Shown piece after piece: positions 36,631-45,136 of a stretch of 64,000 nucleotides of DNA. Position 1 is the first letter of the stretch, and each line of letters begins with the position of its first letter. Position numbers and translations under genes: made by a program. The notes under the pieces were generated by a model. The model worked only from the letters and a program-made list of their open reading frames with translations. It was not told the DNA's origin and did not search any database. The stretch is taken from contig JAOAPN010000006.1 of assembly GCA_025462885.1 (NCBI GenBank), positions 124,001 to 188,000 on the forward strand, in the 5' to 3' direction. This stretch comes from Acidobacteriaceae bacterium. Its GTDB lineage: Bacteria; Acidobacteriota; Terriglobia; Terriglobales; Acidobacteriaceae.

Positions 36631-37917
36631 TCAGGTTCGCTGAGGATTGAGGCGCCGCGCACCCCAGAACAAGAGCAGCGCGATGAAGAGATAGACTCCG
36701 GCGGTGGCGGAGATGCAGGCGCTCATACCGTAGCGTTGGGCGGCTACGGCGATGACGATTGGAGCGAAGCCTCCGCCCAGCCAGCCGAGGGAATTCAGCA
36801 CTCCGGCGGCTGCTCCGCGACGGGAGACGGGGACGACATCGTAGAGGCTGGCGAAGATGTTCGCGTCATACAACCCCTTGAAATAGCCGAACCCGATCAT
36901 GGCAAGGATCAGCCAGGAGACGGACGTCGTCCAGCCGGTGAGGAACAGGAAAGGCACCCCGCAGAGAAATCCCAGGGACTGGGTGAGGAGGCGGCCTCCG
37001 TAGATCTTTCTGGCAAGGGTGTCGGCCAGCAGTCCTCCCGAGATGACCCCTAAAACGGATGCAATCTGGAGATAGGCAGTGCCGTTGAGGCCCGCCATCG
37101 AGAGGCTCATGTGGAACTTCTGGAAGAGGAAGGTGGGCATCCATGTGAGGAAGACAACTGCTACGAAGTTGGCTCCGATGAAGACAGTCGCCAGGAGCAA
37201 CACCATGGGGTTGCGGAGGACTTCGCGAAGTCCCAGCAGAATGTTTCCGTCGGTGTGGACTGTCGTTTTGTCCGCATGATCCGGGTAGGGCTTGCTGTTG
37301 GAGGAGGCTGGCTCCGACATGCCGCGCGTGGGCTCTTTGAGCAGGATCCACAGGATGAGGCCGAGGAAGATTCCCGCTCCGCCGAAGAGAGTAAAACTCG
37401 ACCGCCAACCGTAAAATTGGCCGACGTAGCCGGAGACAGCACCTCCGGCAATGCTTCCAGCGTAGACCGCGGACTGATGCAGCGACATTGCGCGGGAGCG
37501 GGTCGCCGAAGCGTGATAATCGCCGATGAGCGACATCGCAGCAGGGAAGTAGAACGCCTCGCCGAGACCGCCGAGGGCGCGGCAGAGAACGAGTTGGGCA
37601 TAGGTATGGGTCAGTGCGGTGGCGGCCGTAACGATCGACCAGAACAGCAGCGCGCTCAGCACGACCGTCTTGCGCGAGAGGCGGTCGCACAGCCATCCGG
37701 CGAATGGACCGAAGAGGGCGTACATCCACATGAAGGAGGCACCCACAATTCCGAGCTGAACGTCGGAAAGATGGAGTTGCTGCCGGATCAGCGGGAAGAC
37801 CGAGAAGACGGCCTGGCGGTCAGCGTAATTGAAGAAGCAGACGAGCCAGAGCATCCCCACGACGAGCCATTTGTAGTTGGAACTGGGTTGCGCGGACGTC
37901 GTAGCAGCGAGGGTCAT
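36631..37917 (-). CDS. MFS transporter (anion:cation symporter family, sugar-acid type)
   Basis: 428 residues with twelve predicted helices. Features typical of the ACS/phthalate-permease group: FNYADRQAVFSVFPLIRQQL in the first helix region, DRLSRKTVVLSALLFWS and GEAFYFPAAMSLIGDYHASATRSRAMS. Family members import hexuronates, glucarate, galactonate or related acids with H+. It follows the GntR regulator gene on the same strand (gap 30 bases). The gene set across the divergent promoter encodes sugar-breakdown enzymes, so its substrate is likely the same sugar or sugar acid. Confidence 0.9.
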   Translation of the reverse strand: MTLAATTSAQPSSNYKWLVVGMLWLVCFFNYADRQAVFSVFPLIRQQLHLSDVQLGIVGASFMWMYALFGPFAGWLCDRLSRKTVVLSALLFWSIVTAATALTHTYAQLVLCRALGGLGEAFYFPAAMSLIGDYHASATRSRAMSLHQSAVYAGSIAGGAVSGYVGQFYGWRSSFTLFGGAGIFLGLILWILLKEPTRGMSEPASSNSKPYPDHADKTTVHTDGNILLGLREVLRNPMVLLLATVFIGANFVAVVFLTWMPTFLFQKFHMSLSMAGLNGTAYLQIASVLGVISGGLLADTLARKIYGGRLLTQSLGFLCGVPFLFLTGWTTSVSWLILAMIGFGYFKGLYDANIFASLYDVVPVSRRGAAAGVLNSLGWLGGGFAPIVIAVAAQRYGMSACISATAGVYLFIALLLFWGARRLNPQRT

Positions 37918-37947
37918 AGCTTCATCGGGTGGTCTCGTTGAGTGGCG

Positions 37948-38730
37948 CTAAAGCTGCGGAGCCATCTTGTGAATATCGAAGAAGATGGCTCCGCTCTGGC
38001 GAAGTGAGGTCTCACGTTTCCAATGGTCATAGGCGTTCAGACGTTCGCGTTGGCTGGTCTGAATGTGTTCGACGATGGCCTCCATGGCAGCATTACTGTC
38101 CTGCTGGGCGACACCATCCAGAATGCGCTGGTGATACGCGTGGATGCTTGCCAGTGCGGCGCGATCGTGGCCGCCGCGGTGCATGGCGAAGATGCTGATC
38201 AGGAGCCGCGTGTCGTTGATGATCTTCTGCAGTCGCGAGTTATCGGCCATACTCATCAGCAGAGCGTGGAAGCTGAGATCGCAATGAATGAAACGCTCCA
38301 TTTGTTTGGCATCGAGGTGGGTCTTCTTCAATTTCTCGAGTTCTTTTTCGAGGACGCGAATTTCATCCACCAGGTGTTGCAGGCGGTCCTGGTCGGCAGG
38401 GCGCAGCCCGATCCGTGCGATTTTGCCGACGGCGTGGACCTCCAGGGCTTCGCGCAGTTCGTAAAGCTCGATGATGTCTTCGCGGCTCAGTTGCGCGACA
38501 ACCATGCCTCCTCCGGGACTTTGACGTAGAAGTCCCTCGGCGGCCAGCTGGTTCATGGCTTCGCGGATCGGAGTGCGGCTGCTGCCCAGTTCCTTCGCCA
38601 GAAGAAGCTCGGAGATGCCACTGCCCGCAGGCAGGGTGCCCTGCGCGATGAGTTGCTGGATGTGGAGATACGCCTTTTCGCGGATGGAAAGGTCGCGGAC
38701 GCCATGGTGCGCTTTCGGTTTGCGGCTCAT
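37948..38730 (-). CDS. GntR-family regulator, FadR/FCD type
   Basis: About 260 residues. The N-terminal winged helix-turn-helix spans SIREKAYLHIQQLIAQGTLPAGSGISELLLAKELGSSRTPIREAMNQLAAEGLL; the C-terminal helical FCD effector domain includes ELREALEVHAVGKIA and HCDLSFHALLMSMADN, with His residues available for metal and ligand binding. It lies between the MFS gene, with which it is probably co-transcribed, and the divergent sialidase-lyase-isomerase-kinase genes, so it is the obvious local regulator. The ORF track start is 38775; ATG 38730 also fits and the choice is uncertain. Confidence 0.88.
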   Translation of the reverse strand: MSRKPKAHHGVRDLSIREKAYLHIQQLIAQGTLPAGSGISELLLAKELGSSRTPIREAMNQLAAEGLLRQSPGGGMVVAQLSREDIIELYELREALEVHAVGKIARIGLRPADQDRLQHLVDEIRVLEKELEKLKKTHLDAKQMERFIHCDLSFHALLMSMADNSRLQKIINDTRLLISIFAMHRGGHDRAALASIHAYHQRILDGVAQQDSNAAMEAIVEHIQTSQRERLNAYDHWKRETSLRQSGAIFFDIHKMAPQL

Positions 38731-38854
38731 CCGCACAGCATATAACGGCGTCTTCTTCTGAGTGGCTGTCGACATGGATTTTGATGGATACTGGTGTGGC
38801 GAATCCGCCCTACGTTTCGCTCGGATGTATCTTTATATCGCGTCGGGCATAGAT

Positions 38855-38864
38855 ATGTCGACAT
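38855..38864. promoter_or_regulatory. candidate GntR operator in the divergent promoter region
   Basis: ATGTCGACAT is a perfect palindrome between the divergently transcribed gntR and sialidase genes. It has the GT-N2-AC core seen in several FadR-subfamily operators. This is a single candidate site, and no second copy was identified. Confidence 0.3.
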
Positions 38865-38923
38865 CAAGACGACATTGCGATATATTTCGCTCATCAGCTT
38901 CGGAAACATTCCAGGAGAAGTGT

Positions 38924-40219
38924 ATGCAGCGGTCACAAGTTTTATGTGGGATGGTGTTGATACTCGCCGTCAGTTCGCTGCCGGTGGTGGCGCAGACGAA
39001 AGTCGTAAAGGAAGCGATCTTCGCGCCGGGCTCGGTCTCATTTCCCGCGAGTCACGCATCCACTGTGGTGGAGCTGAAAGGTGGAGAGTTGCTTTCAGCC
39101 TGGTTCGGGGGAACGGCGGAGGGTAAGCCCGACGTCGCGATCTGGGGTGCGCACAAGTCTACTGTCGGGTGGTCGGTGCCTGTCGAACTGGCGCGCGAGC
39201 CCGACGTCCCTTGCTGGAATCCCGTGCTCTTCCACACCCGGGATGGGATGCTCTGGCTGTACTACAAGTTCGGGCCCAGCCCCGGGACCTGGACCGCGGC
39301 GCGAAAATTCAGTACGGACGAGGGCCTGACCTGGAGCGTTCCAGACTACATCCCTGCGGGACTGGTGGGTCCGGTGCGGGCCAAGCCGCTGGTGCTCGAA
39401 GATGGCACGATCCTGAGCGGAAGTTCGGTCGAGTCGTATCGCTCCTGGGCAGTGTGGATCGAGCGGAGTACAGACGGTGGCAAGACCTGGACGAAGACCG
39501 GGCCGATTGTTCCCCCGATAGAGAGTGCCAAGGCTGAGTTGAGTCGCGGGCCGGCGCCAGTCCTTCCGGGGAGCACGAAGCCGAAGGATTCGGCAGTGAC
39601 CCGGGGGATCATTCAGCCCTCAGTGGTTTCGCTGGGCGGGAAGCATCTTCGGCTGTATGCACGGTCGACTCCGCTGACCCAGCGGGTTGTGGTGTCGGAC
39701 TCTTTCGATGCCGGTGTGACGTGGACGCAGGGGCGGGCGCTGGATGTTCCGAACCCCAACTCCGGGCTGGACGCAGTGGCGCTCCGGGACGGACGGGTAG
39801 TGATGATCTACAACAATACCTCGACTGGACGAAGCCCTCTGAATCTCGCCGTGTCGACCGACGGAGAGCACTTCCGCATGTTTTACACGCTGGAGGAGGC
39901 CGAGGGTGAGTTTTCCTATCCGGCGATCATCCAGGCAGCAAATGGAGATCTTGAGATGACCTATACCTGGCAGCGGAAGACTATCGAGCACGTTCATTTC
40001 CCGCTGGCCGAGGTTCCGAAGTATGGGTTTTCGGCCGCCGGATTTCATAAGGAAAAGGATGATTTCGATGCAAAACAAGCTGATTTACGGAGTGTATGCA
40101 GCGGTGCTTACGCCGCGGCATGGGGACGACGAAGTGGACGTCGAATCGCTCGCTGGGTTGATTCGGTTTTTGTTGTCGAAGGGTATTTCGAAGTTTGCGA
40201 TGAACGGCGCGACCGGTGA
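38924..40219 (+). CDS. sialidase-like (BNR/Asp-box) secreted protein, C-terminus possibly altered
   Basis: A signal peptide (MQRSQVLCGMVLILAVSSLPVVAQ) is followed by a six-bladed propeller of the exo-alpha-sialidase superfamily. Asp-box motifs S-x-D-x-G-x-T-W are visible in STDEGLTWS and STDGGKTWT, with a diverged one in SDSFDAGVTWT. True sialidase activity is not assured; many such proteins in environmental bacteria act on other glycans. The ORF start at 38762 is wrong: the ATG at 38924 has AGGAG before it. The propeller ends near EVPKYGF, yet the frame runs about 55 residues more, 152 bases into the next gene. A TAA in another frame (40048-40050) looks like the original stop. Confidence 0.82.
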   Translation: MQRSQVLCGMVLILAVSSLPVVAQTKVVKEAIFAPGSVSFPASHASTVVELKGGELLSAWFGGTAEGKPDVAIWGAHKSTVGWSVPVELAREPDVPCWNPVLFHTRDGMLWLYYKFGPSPGTWTAARKFSTDEGLTWSVPDYIPAGLVGPVRAKPLVLEDGTILSGSSVESYRSWAVWIERSTDGGKTWTKTGPIVPPIESAKAELSRGPAPVLPGSTKPKDSAVTRGIIQPSVVSLGGKHLRLYARSTPLTQRVVVSDSFDAGVTWTQGRALDVPNPNSGLDAVALRDGRVVMIYNNTSTGRSPLNLAVSTDGEHFRMFYTLEEAEGEFSYPAIIQAANGDLEMTYTWQRKTIEHVHFPLAEVPKYGFSAAGFHKEKDDFDAKQADLRSVCSGAYAAAWGRRSGRRIARWVDSVFVVEGYFEVCDERRDR

Positions 40220-40985
40220 GTTCTGCCTGACGACACCCGAACAGCTGAGGACGATTCTTGCGACGGTGCAACAGGCGAGCGCCGGGAAGGCGGAGATTCT
40301 CTGCGGGGTGGGAGCTGCAGGAGTCGTACAAGCTAGGGAACTGGCGTCGATTGCGGAACATGCCGGAGTGAAGGGCCTGCTGCTGCCGATGCCTTACTTC
40401 TTTCCGTATCAGCAGGAGGACCTGGAGTTGTTCTGCCGCGAGGTGGCGACGAGCACGCAACTTCCGATTCTGCTTTACAACCTGCCTCAGTTCACCTCCG
40501 GTCTTGAGAAGGAGACGGTCCGGAGGCTGATCGTCGAGGTGCCTAACATTATAGGGATCAAGGATTCGAGCGGATCGCTGGAGATTCTGCGCGACCTCAC
40601 CCAGCACGGAGTGGATGCCTGCCGGATTGTCGGGAACGACAGTGCGCTGGCTCCGGCACTGTGCGAGGCCGTCTGCGACGGGGTGGTGTCGGGCGTAGCG
40701 TGTGCTCTGCCGGAGGTGATTCTGGAGATCTACCAGTCGGAGCCGGAATCTGCGGATTTTGTGCGGGTTGACGCACTGCTGCGGGAGTTTATTGCGCAAC
40801 TGGATCCGTTCCCGACTCCGTGGGGCCTTAAGTGGGCTGCGGAGGCACGGGGAATCTTGCGAGCTACATTCTCGCAACCTATTACGGAGCATCGTACCGA
40901 GCAGCACATGGCGCTCAATGCGTGGCTGGCGGAGTGGCTCCCCGCGGCGCTTGTGCATCAGAGTGTGCAGAAGGTCTCTCGATAG
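40068..40985 (+). CDS. DapA/NanA-family class I lyase/aldolase
   Basis: 305 residues with the (beta/alpha)8 family marks: MNGATGEFCLTTPEQ (GxxGE), ILLYNLPQFTSG with the catalytic Tyr, and IIGIKDSSG with the Schiff-base Lys. Related enzymes are dihydrodipicolinate synthase, N-acetylneuraminate lyase, and 2-keto-3-deoxy-sugar-acid aldolases or dehydratases. The neighbours make a catabolic pyruvate-yielding lyase more likely than lysine synthesis. The start ATG at 40068 follows AAGGAAAAGG; the ORF track's earlier start (40023) lies inside the sialidase gene. Confidence 0.86.
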   Translation: MQNKLIYGVYAAVLTPRHGDDEVDVESLAGLIRFLLSKGISKFAMNGATGEFCLTTPEQLRTILATVQQASAGKAEILCGVGAAGVVQARELASIAEHAGVKGLLLPMPYFFPYQQEDLELFCREVATSTQLPILLYNLPQFTSGLEKETVRRLIVEVPNIIGIKDSSGSLEILRDLTQHGVDACRIVGNDSALAPALCEAVCDGVVSGVACALPEVILEIYQSEPESADFVRVDALLREFIAQLDPFPTPWGLKWAAEARGILRATFSQPITEHRTEQHMALNAWLAEWLPAALVHQSVQKVSR

Positions 40986-41039
40986 GGACCGATGCAGGCT
41001 AGAGCATGCGGATTAGAGCAGTAGAACGGAGAGATCGTT

Positions 41040-42680
41040 ATGCCTGACGGAAGAGAGACGCTGCATAGCTCACCGAACGATGTGTTTCTGGTCACAAGCG
41101 GCGATCTGCGGCTCGGCGCAAACCAGGCTTGCTGGCCCGCGCAGAAGGATCTGGAAGAGCGTTTGACGGCGGCGTTCGCGGACCAGGGGTACAACCTGGT
41201 GCGGGCGCACGCATACAACGCGACGGAGAAGCATGGGTTCATCTCGTCGCAGCGCATGGGGATGGATATCTTCATGCGAATTCCGAAGGACGCTGCCCTG
41301 GTGTTCGCGACGGCGGCGTGGCAGTACAGCCACCACGTTCTGCCGGGACTGCGCAGCCATACAGGGCCGATCCTGACGGTGGCGAACTGGTCGGGGCAGT
41401 GGCCGGGGCTGGTTGGCCTGCTGAATTTGAACGGCTCCCTGACCAAGGCGGGCGTGACCTTTTCTTCGCTCTGGAGCAAAGATTTTACGGACGAATTTTT
41501 CCTCGGCGGTCTGGCCGAGTGGTTGAAGGATGGCACGATCACGCACGATCTGACGCACGTCCATACGCTGGATGCGGCCAGGATTCCGCCAGAGGCTGAG
41601 GCGATGGGCGCTTCGCTGGCGGTCGCGCTGAAACATCGCAAGGCGATCCTCGGCGTCTTCGACGAGGGATGCATGGGAATGTACAACGCCATCATCGACG
41701 ATGAGCTTCTGAATCCGGCCGGTATCTATAAAGAGCGATTGAGCCAGTCGGCGTTAGTGGCAAAGATGCGGACCGTTCGGCAGGGGGACGCGGAGGATAT
41801 ATACCGCTGGCTGCAGACCTGGGGAGTGAAGTTTGTCTTCGGAAGCGAACCAAAGACGGAGTTGGTGCTGGCGCAGGTCCTGGAGCAGTGCAAGATGTAC
41901 ATCGCCGCAGTTCGGATCGCGAAGGAGTTTGGCTGCGATGCGATTGGGATCCAGTATCAGCAGGGTTTGAAGGATATGGTTGCGGCTTCCGACCTCGTAG
42001 AAGGGCTGCTGAATAACGCCGTCCGTCCGCCCGTGTATGCGGAGACGGGAGGCGAGGAGTTGTATGCTGGTGGCCCGCTGGTTCATTTCAACGAGGTGGA
42101 CGAGTGCGCGGGAGTGGATGGACTGGTCACGAATCTTTGCTGGACAGCGCTGGGGATCGACCCTTCGACGACCCTGCACGATGTGCGTTGGGGCGAGCAC
42201 TACACGGGCGAGGGACTGGACGAGTTCATCTGGCTGCTGCAAATCTCGGGAGCAGCACCGGCGAACCACTTCATCGGCGGGTATGGTGGTGCCAGCAGTG
42301 AGCGGCAGCCGGCGATGTACTTCCCGCTCGGCGGCGGGTCTTTTAAGGGAATTAGCCGTCCGGGGGAGATCGTCTGGAGCCGGGTGTTTGTGGAAGGCGG
42401 GCGACTTCATGCCGACATCGGACGCGGAACTGCGGTCGCATTGCCAGCGCGGGAGACGGAGCGCAGGTGGCGCGAGACGACCTACCAATGGCCCATCATG
42501 CACGCCGTATTTCACGGGGTCACCCAAAACCAGTTCATGGCCCGGCACCGGGCGAACCACGTGAATGTGGCGTACGCCCCGACAGCCGAACTGGCGGATA
42601 CTGCGCTGGCGACCAAGGCGGCGATGCTGTATGCGCTGGGTCTGGAAGTGCATGTCTGCGGCGATACCAGGATCAGCTAG
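41040..42680 (+). CDS. L-fucose/D-arabinose isomerase-family protein
   Basis: 546 residues resembling the fucose isomerase fold: an N-terminal Rossmann-like domain (FLVTSGDLRLGANQACWPAQKDLEERL), a substrate and metal region (NWSGQWPGLVGLLNLNGSL; VFDEGCMGMYNAIIDDELLNPAGIYKERLS) and a C-terminal half with CDAIGIQYQQGLKDMVAASDL. These enzymes interconvert aldoses and ketoses using Mn2+. The catalytic residues could not be pinned down, so its sugar is unknown. It is the third gene of the rightward group and is followed by an FGGY kinase, consistent with ketose production and then phosphorylation. Confidence 0.82.
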   Translation: MPDGRETLHSSPNDVFLVTSGDLRLGANQACWPAQKDLEERLTAAFADQGYNLVRAHAYNATEKHGFISSQRMGMDIFMRIPKDAALVFATAAWQYSHHVLPGLRSHTGPILTVANWSGQWPGLVGLLNLNGSLTKAGVTFSSLWSKDFTDEFFLGGLAEWLKDGTITHDLTHVHTLDAARIPPEAEAMGASLAVALKHRKAILGVFDEGCMGMYNAIIDDELLNPAGIYKERLSQSALVAKMRTVRQGDAEDIYRWLQTWGVKFVFGSEPKTELVLAQVLEQCKMYIAAVRIAKEFGCDAIGIQYQQGLKDMVAASDLVEGLLNNAVRPPVYAETGGEELYAGGPLVHFNEVDECAGVDGLVTNLCWTALGIDPSTTLHDVRWGEHYTGEGLDEFIWLLQISGAAPANHFIGGYGGASSERQPAMYFPLGGGSFKGISRPGEIVWSRVFVEGGRLHADIGRGTAVALPARETERRWRETTYQWPIMHAVFHGVTQNQFMARHRANHVNVAYAPTAELADTALATKAAMLYALGLEVHVCGDTRIS

Positions 42681-42778
42681 TAACGCACTGGCTCAGTGAG
42701 CAGCCGCTTAAGAAAACGTTATATTGAAGAGTGCCGAAACGGCGCTGACGCGGCGACGCGCCGGCATGGGAGATCACT

Positions 42779-44371
42779 GTGAGCGTAGTTGCGGGAGTTG
42801 ACTTCGGGACGCTGAGCGTTCGTATCTCTATTTTCGACAAAGAAAAGGGCAAGCTGGGATCGGCGACCGCAGAGTACCCGCTGCACCGTTCGCAGGCAGA
42901 TCCCAACTTCGCGACCCAGAGTCACGACGACCAGATGACGGCGCTAACCCGTGCGATGCACGAGGCGGTGCGGGTGAGCGGGATCGCCGGCGATTCGATC
43001 GAGGCGATTGCACTGGATACGACCGGCTCAAGCGTCATTCCGGTGGGCGAAGGCATTGTTCCGCTGGGGGAGTATTACCTGTGGTGCGATCACCGAGCGG
43101 CGGGTGAGGCAGCGGAGATCACACAGGCGGCAAAAGAGTATCGCGGCGGCGCAGGTTTTGAAGGCATCGAGTGGTGCGGCGGAGTGTACTCGTCGGAGTG
43201 GGGCTGGTCAAAGCTGCTGCACTGGCTGCGGCACAATCCGGCGCTTCGCTCGAAGTTCGTGACGGCGCTGGAGCATTGCGACATGGTGGCCGCCACCCTG
43301 TGCGGGATTGCGGACCCTAAAGAACTCCCGCGCAGCATCTGCGCCATGGGGCATAAGTGGATGTGGAATGATCGCTGGGGCGGTCTGCCACCGGAAGACT
43401 TCCTGGTTGGAATCGATCCCCTGCTGGCTGGAATCCGCGAGAAGATTACCGGGCACTATCAAACCTCGGACAAACTGGCGGGCCATCTGAGTCCAGCATG
43501 GGCAGCAAAGCTGGGTCTGAAGGCGGGGATTCCGATTCCTACCGGGGCATTCGATGCCCACTGGGATGCGGTCGGGGCGAACATCCGCCTCGGCGACGTC
43601 GTGAACGTGATTGGAACGTCGACCTGCATCATCGGATTGAGCGCCGAGCAGAGCCTAGTGCCGGGAGTCTGCGGCGTAGTCCCGGGATCGGTCTATCCGG
43701 ATAAAGTGGGCATCGAAGCCGGACTTTCAGCAGTGGGAGATATCTTCGGAGCGATCGCCGCACGCGCGGGAACAACCGTGCAGGCGCTCTCAGCCGAGAC
43801 CGAAGGATTCAAGGCCGGGCAAACGGGCCTGCTGCGCCTGACCTGGGACAATGGCGACCGCACGGTGCTGGTGAACTCGGAGCTTGGGGGTATGACGCTG
43901 GGTTGGAACCTGATGCATACGGCAGCCGACGAACTCTTCGCGGCGGTAGAAGGAACGGCTTTCCATACGCGAATCATTCTGGAACGGATGCAGGAGCACG
44001 GGACCATCATCCACCGCGTCATCAACGGCGGCGGAATCCCGAAGCGGAATGCGGCCCTCAACCAGATCTACGCGAATGTGATGAACAAGCCGGTCCTGGT
44101 GCCGGACGGGGACGTCACCAGCCTGGGGTCTGTCATCTTCGCTTTCCTGGCAGCAGGGGACTTCGCGACGGTGGAGCAGGCACAGGATGCACTCTGCCCG
44201 GCATATCGCGTCTTCGAGCCACAACCTGAAGCGGTGGCTCGCTATGACCGCCTCTACAGCCTGTACCGCGATGTTTATTTCGGACTCGGAAGCCGCGATG
44301 CCGCACCCGTTGCCCTGGGCAGGGTGCTGCCGGAGCTACGCGCGATCCAGCGGGAGTGCTTCAAGGACTGA
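42779..44371 (+). CDS. FGGY-family sugar kinase (ribulokinase-like)
   Basis: 530 residues. FGGY kinase features: AGVDFGTLSVRISIFD (phosphate 1), IALDTTGSSVIPV, YLWCDHRA, and, late, HRVINGGGIPKRNAALNQIYANVMNKPV (adenosine motif). The long form and the CDHRAAGEA segment suggest the ribulokinase subgroup, which phosphorylates L- or D-ribulose. The start is GTG at 42779. With the upstream isomerase it would convert an aldose through a ketose to a ketose phosphate. A hairpin (GAAGAGCGG / CCGCTCTTC, about 44416-44447) after the stop may terminate the operon. Confidence 0.9.
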   Translation: MSVVAGVDFGTLSVRISIFDKEKGKLGSATAEYPLHRSQADPNFATQSHDDQMTALTRAMHEAVRVSGIAGDSIEAIALDTTGSSVIPVGEGIVPLGEYYLWCDHRAAGEAAEITQAAKEYRGGAGFEGIEWCGGVYSSEWGWSKLLHWLRHNPALRSKFVTALEHCDMVAATLCGIADPKELPRSICAMGHKWMWNDRWGGLPPEDFLVGIDPLLAGIREKITGHYQTSDKLAGHLSPAWAAKLGLKAGIPIPTGAFDAHWDAVGANIRLGDVVNVIGTSTCIIGLSAEQSLVPGVCGVVPGSVYPDKVGIEAGLSAVGDIFGAIAARAGTTVQALSAETEGFKAGQTGLLRLTWDNGDRTVLVNSELGGMTLGWNLMHTAADELFAAVEGTAFHTRIILERMQEHGTIIHRVINGGGIPKRNAALNQIYANVMNKPVLVPDGDVTSLGSVIFAFLAAGDFATVEQAQDALCPAYRVFEPQPEAVARYDRLYSLYRDVYFGLGSRDAAPVALGRVLPELRAIQRECFKD

Positions 44372-44487
44372 TCGAGAGAGGTCCATGTCTATGGCCTCGG
44401 TCGCTGAGCCGGATGGAAGAGCGGTTTGGTTCGTCCGCCCGCTCTTCTGTATTCGGCTCGATTCCACCTCGACATTTCACTTGGATC

Positions 44488-44563
44488 TGGTGGGCCCACC
44501 AGGATTTGAACCTGGAACCAAAGCGTTATGAGCACTCTGCTCTAACCGTTGAGCTATGGGCCC
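44488..44563 (-). tRNA. tRNA with CAT anticodon, probably elongator tRNA-Met
   Basis: On the minus strand: acceptor GGGCCCA/TGGGCCC, D stem GCTC/GAGC, anticodon loop CTCATAA (anticodon CAT), T arm CCAGG-TTCAAAT-CCTGG, and an encoded CCA. The G1-C72 pair excludes an initiator tRNA. tRNA-Ile2 also has a CAT anticodon (with lysidine), but the GGGCCCA acceptor fits elongator Met better. Confidence 0.92.
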
Positions 44564-45136
44564 TTTTGAAGTGGAGACCGTCCTGTTGAATCGGACGGAC
44601 GTATCGTAGTCTACCGTAAATGGAGAAAGCTGGAGGTAAGGTTTTGCCTCTCGAACTCCGGATCCTGCTGCAAACACGCTATTTGGTGGTGGTAGAGCCA
44701 GGGGTGGTATTCGAGTCCTCGGGAGCGGACGGGTTCAGATGACCCTTGGCGTTTTCCGGGGTTGGGGACTTGACCCCGGTATGGCCGGGGCCGGCGGTTG
44801 CAGGGTTATCTCCTCCTGGTCCAGATGGCTCGACGGCCGGGGACTTCGAGGTCTGCTGGGCTGATTTCCCGGTTGGAGCTAGGATGCCGGTGTCTGAAAT
44901 GGGCTTGAATAAATCGGGCATGGATGGGGACATGGGAATTCACCTGAAGAGCTTTGTTCTAAATGGGATCCGTCGCGTGTTTCTGTTCTTGAGACTGGGT
45001 TAAGGCGTGTCTGGTTGTCTACTTACGCAAGGCAGACAAAGTTCGGTAAGCTGTAGCTGCAAACAGCCACACATCACGACCCTGGCCATTGGATGGTTTT
45101 AATCTGCACTTTGCAAAGAGACAGGACAAAATCAGA
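44564..45136. other. mostly non-coding stretch between the tRNA and the exopolysaccharide locus
   Basis: About 570 bases. The only reasonable ORF is the 84-codon Pro/Ser/Thr-rich one on the minus strand (listed separately). The right half should contain the promoter of the exopolysaccharide genes, but no convincing -35/-10 pair was singled out. No known riboswitch or RNA pattern was recognised. Confidence 0.4.
44679..44933 (-). CDS. small low-complexity ORF, uncertain
   Basis: 84 codons rich in Pro, Ser, Gly and Thr (SPAVEPSGPGGDNPATAGPGHTGVK), with no hydrophobic core, signal peptide or domain. AGGTGAA lies before the ATG, a modest ribosome-binding site. It could be a disordered small protein downstream-oriented to the tRNA, or chance. 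An overlapping plus-strand ORF (44746-45003) looks no better. Confidence 0.3.
   Translation of the reverse strand: MSPSMPDLFKPISDTGILAPTGKSAQQTSKSPAVEPSGPGGDNPATAGPGHTGVKSPTPENAKGHLNPSAPEDSNTTPGSTTTK

Noticed and set aside
44746-45003. 85-codon plus-strand ORF near the tRNA
   Set aside because: Overlaps the equally weak minus-strand ORF; no ribosome-binding site or domain supports it.
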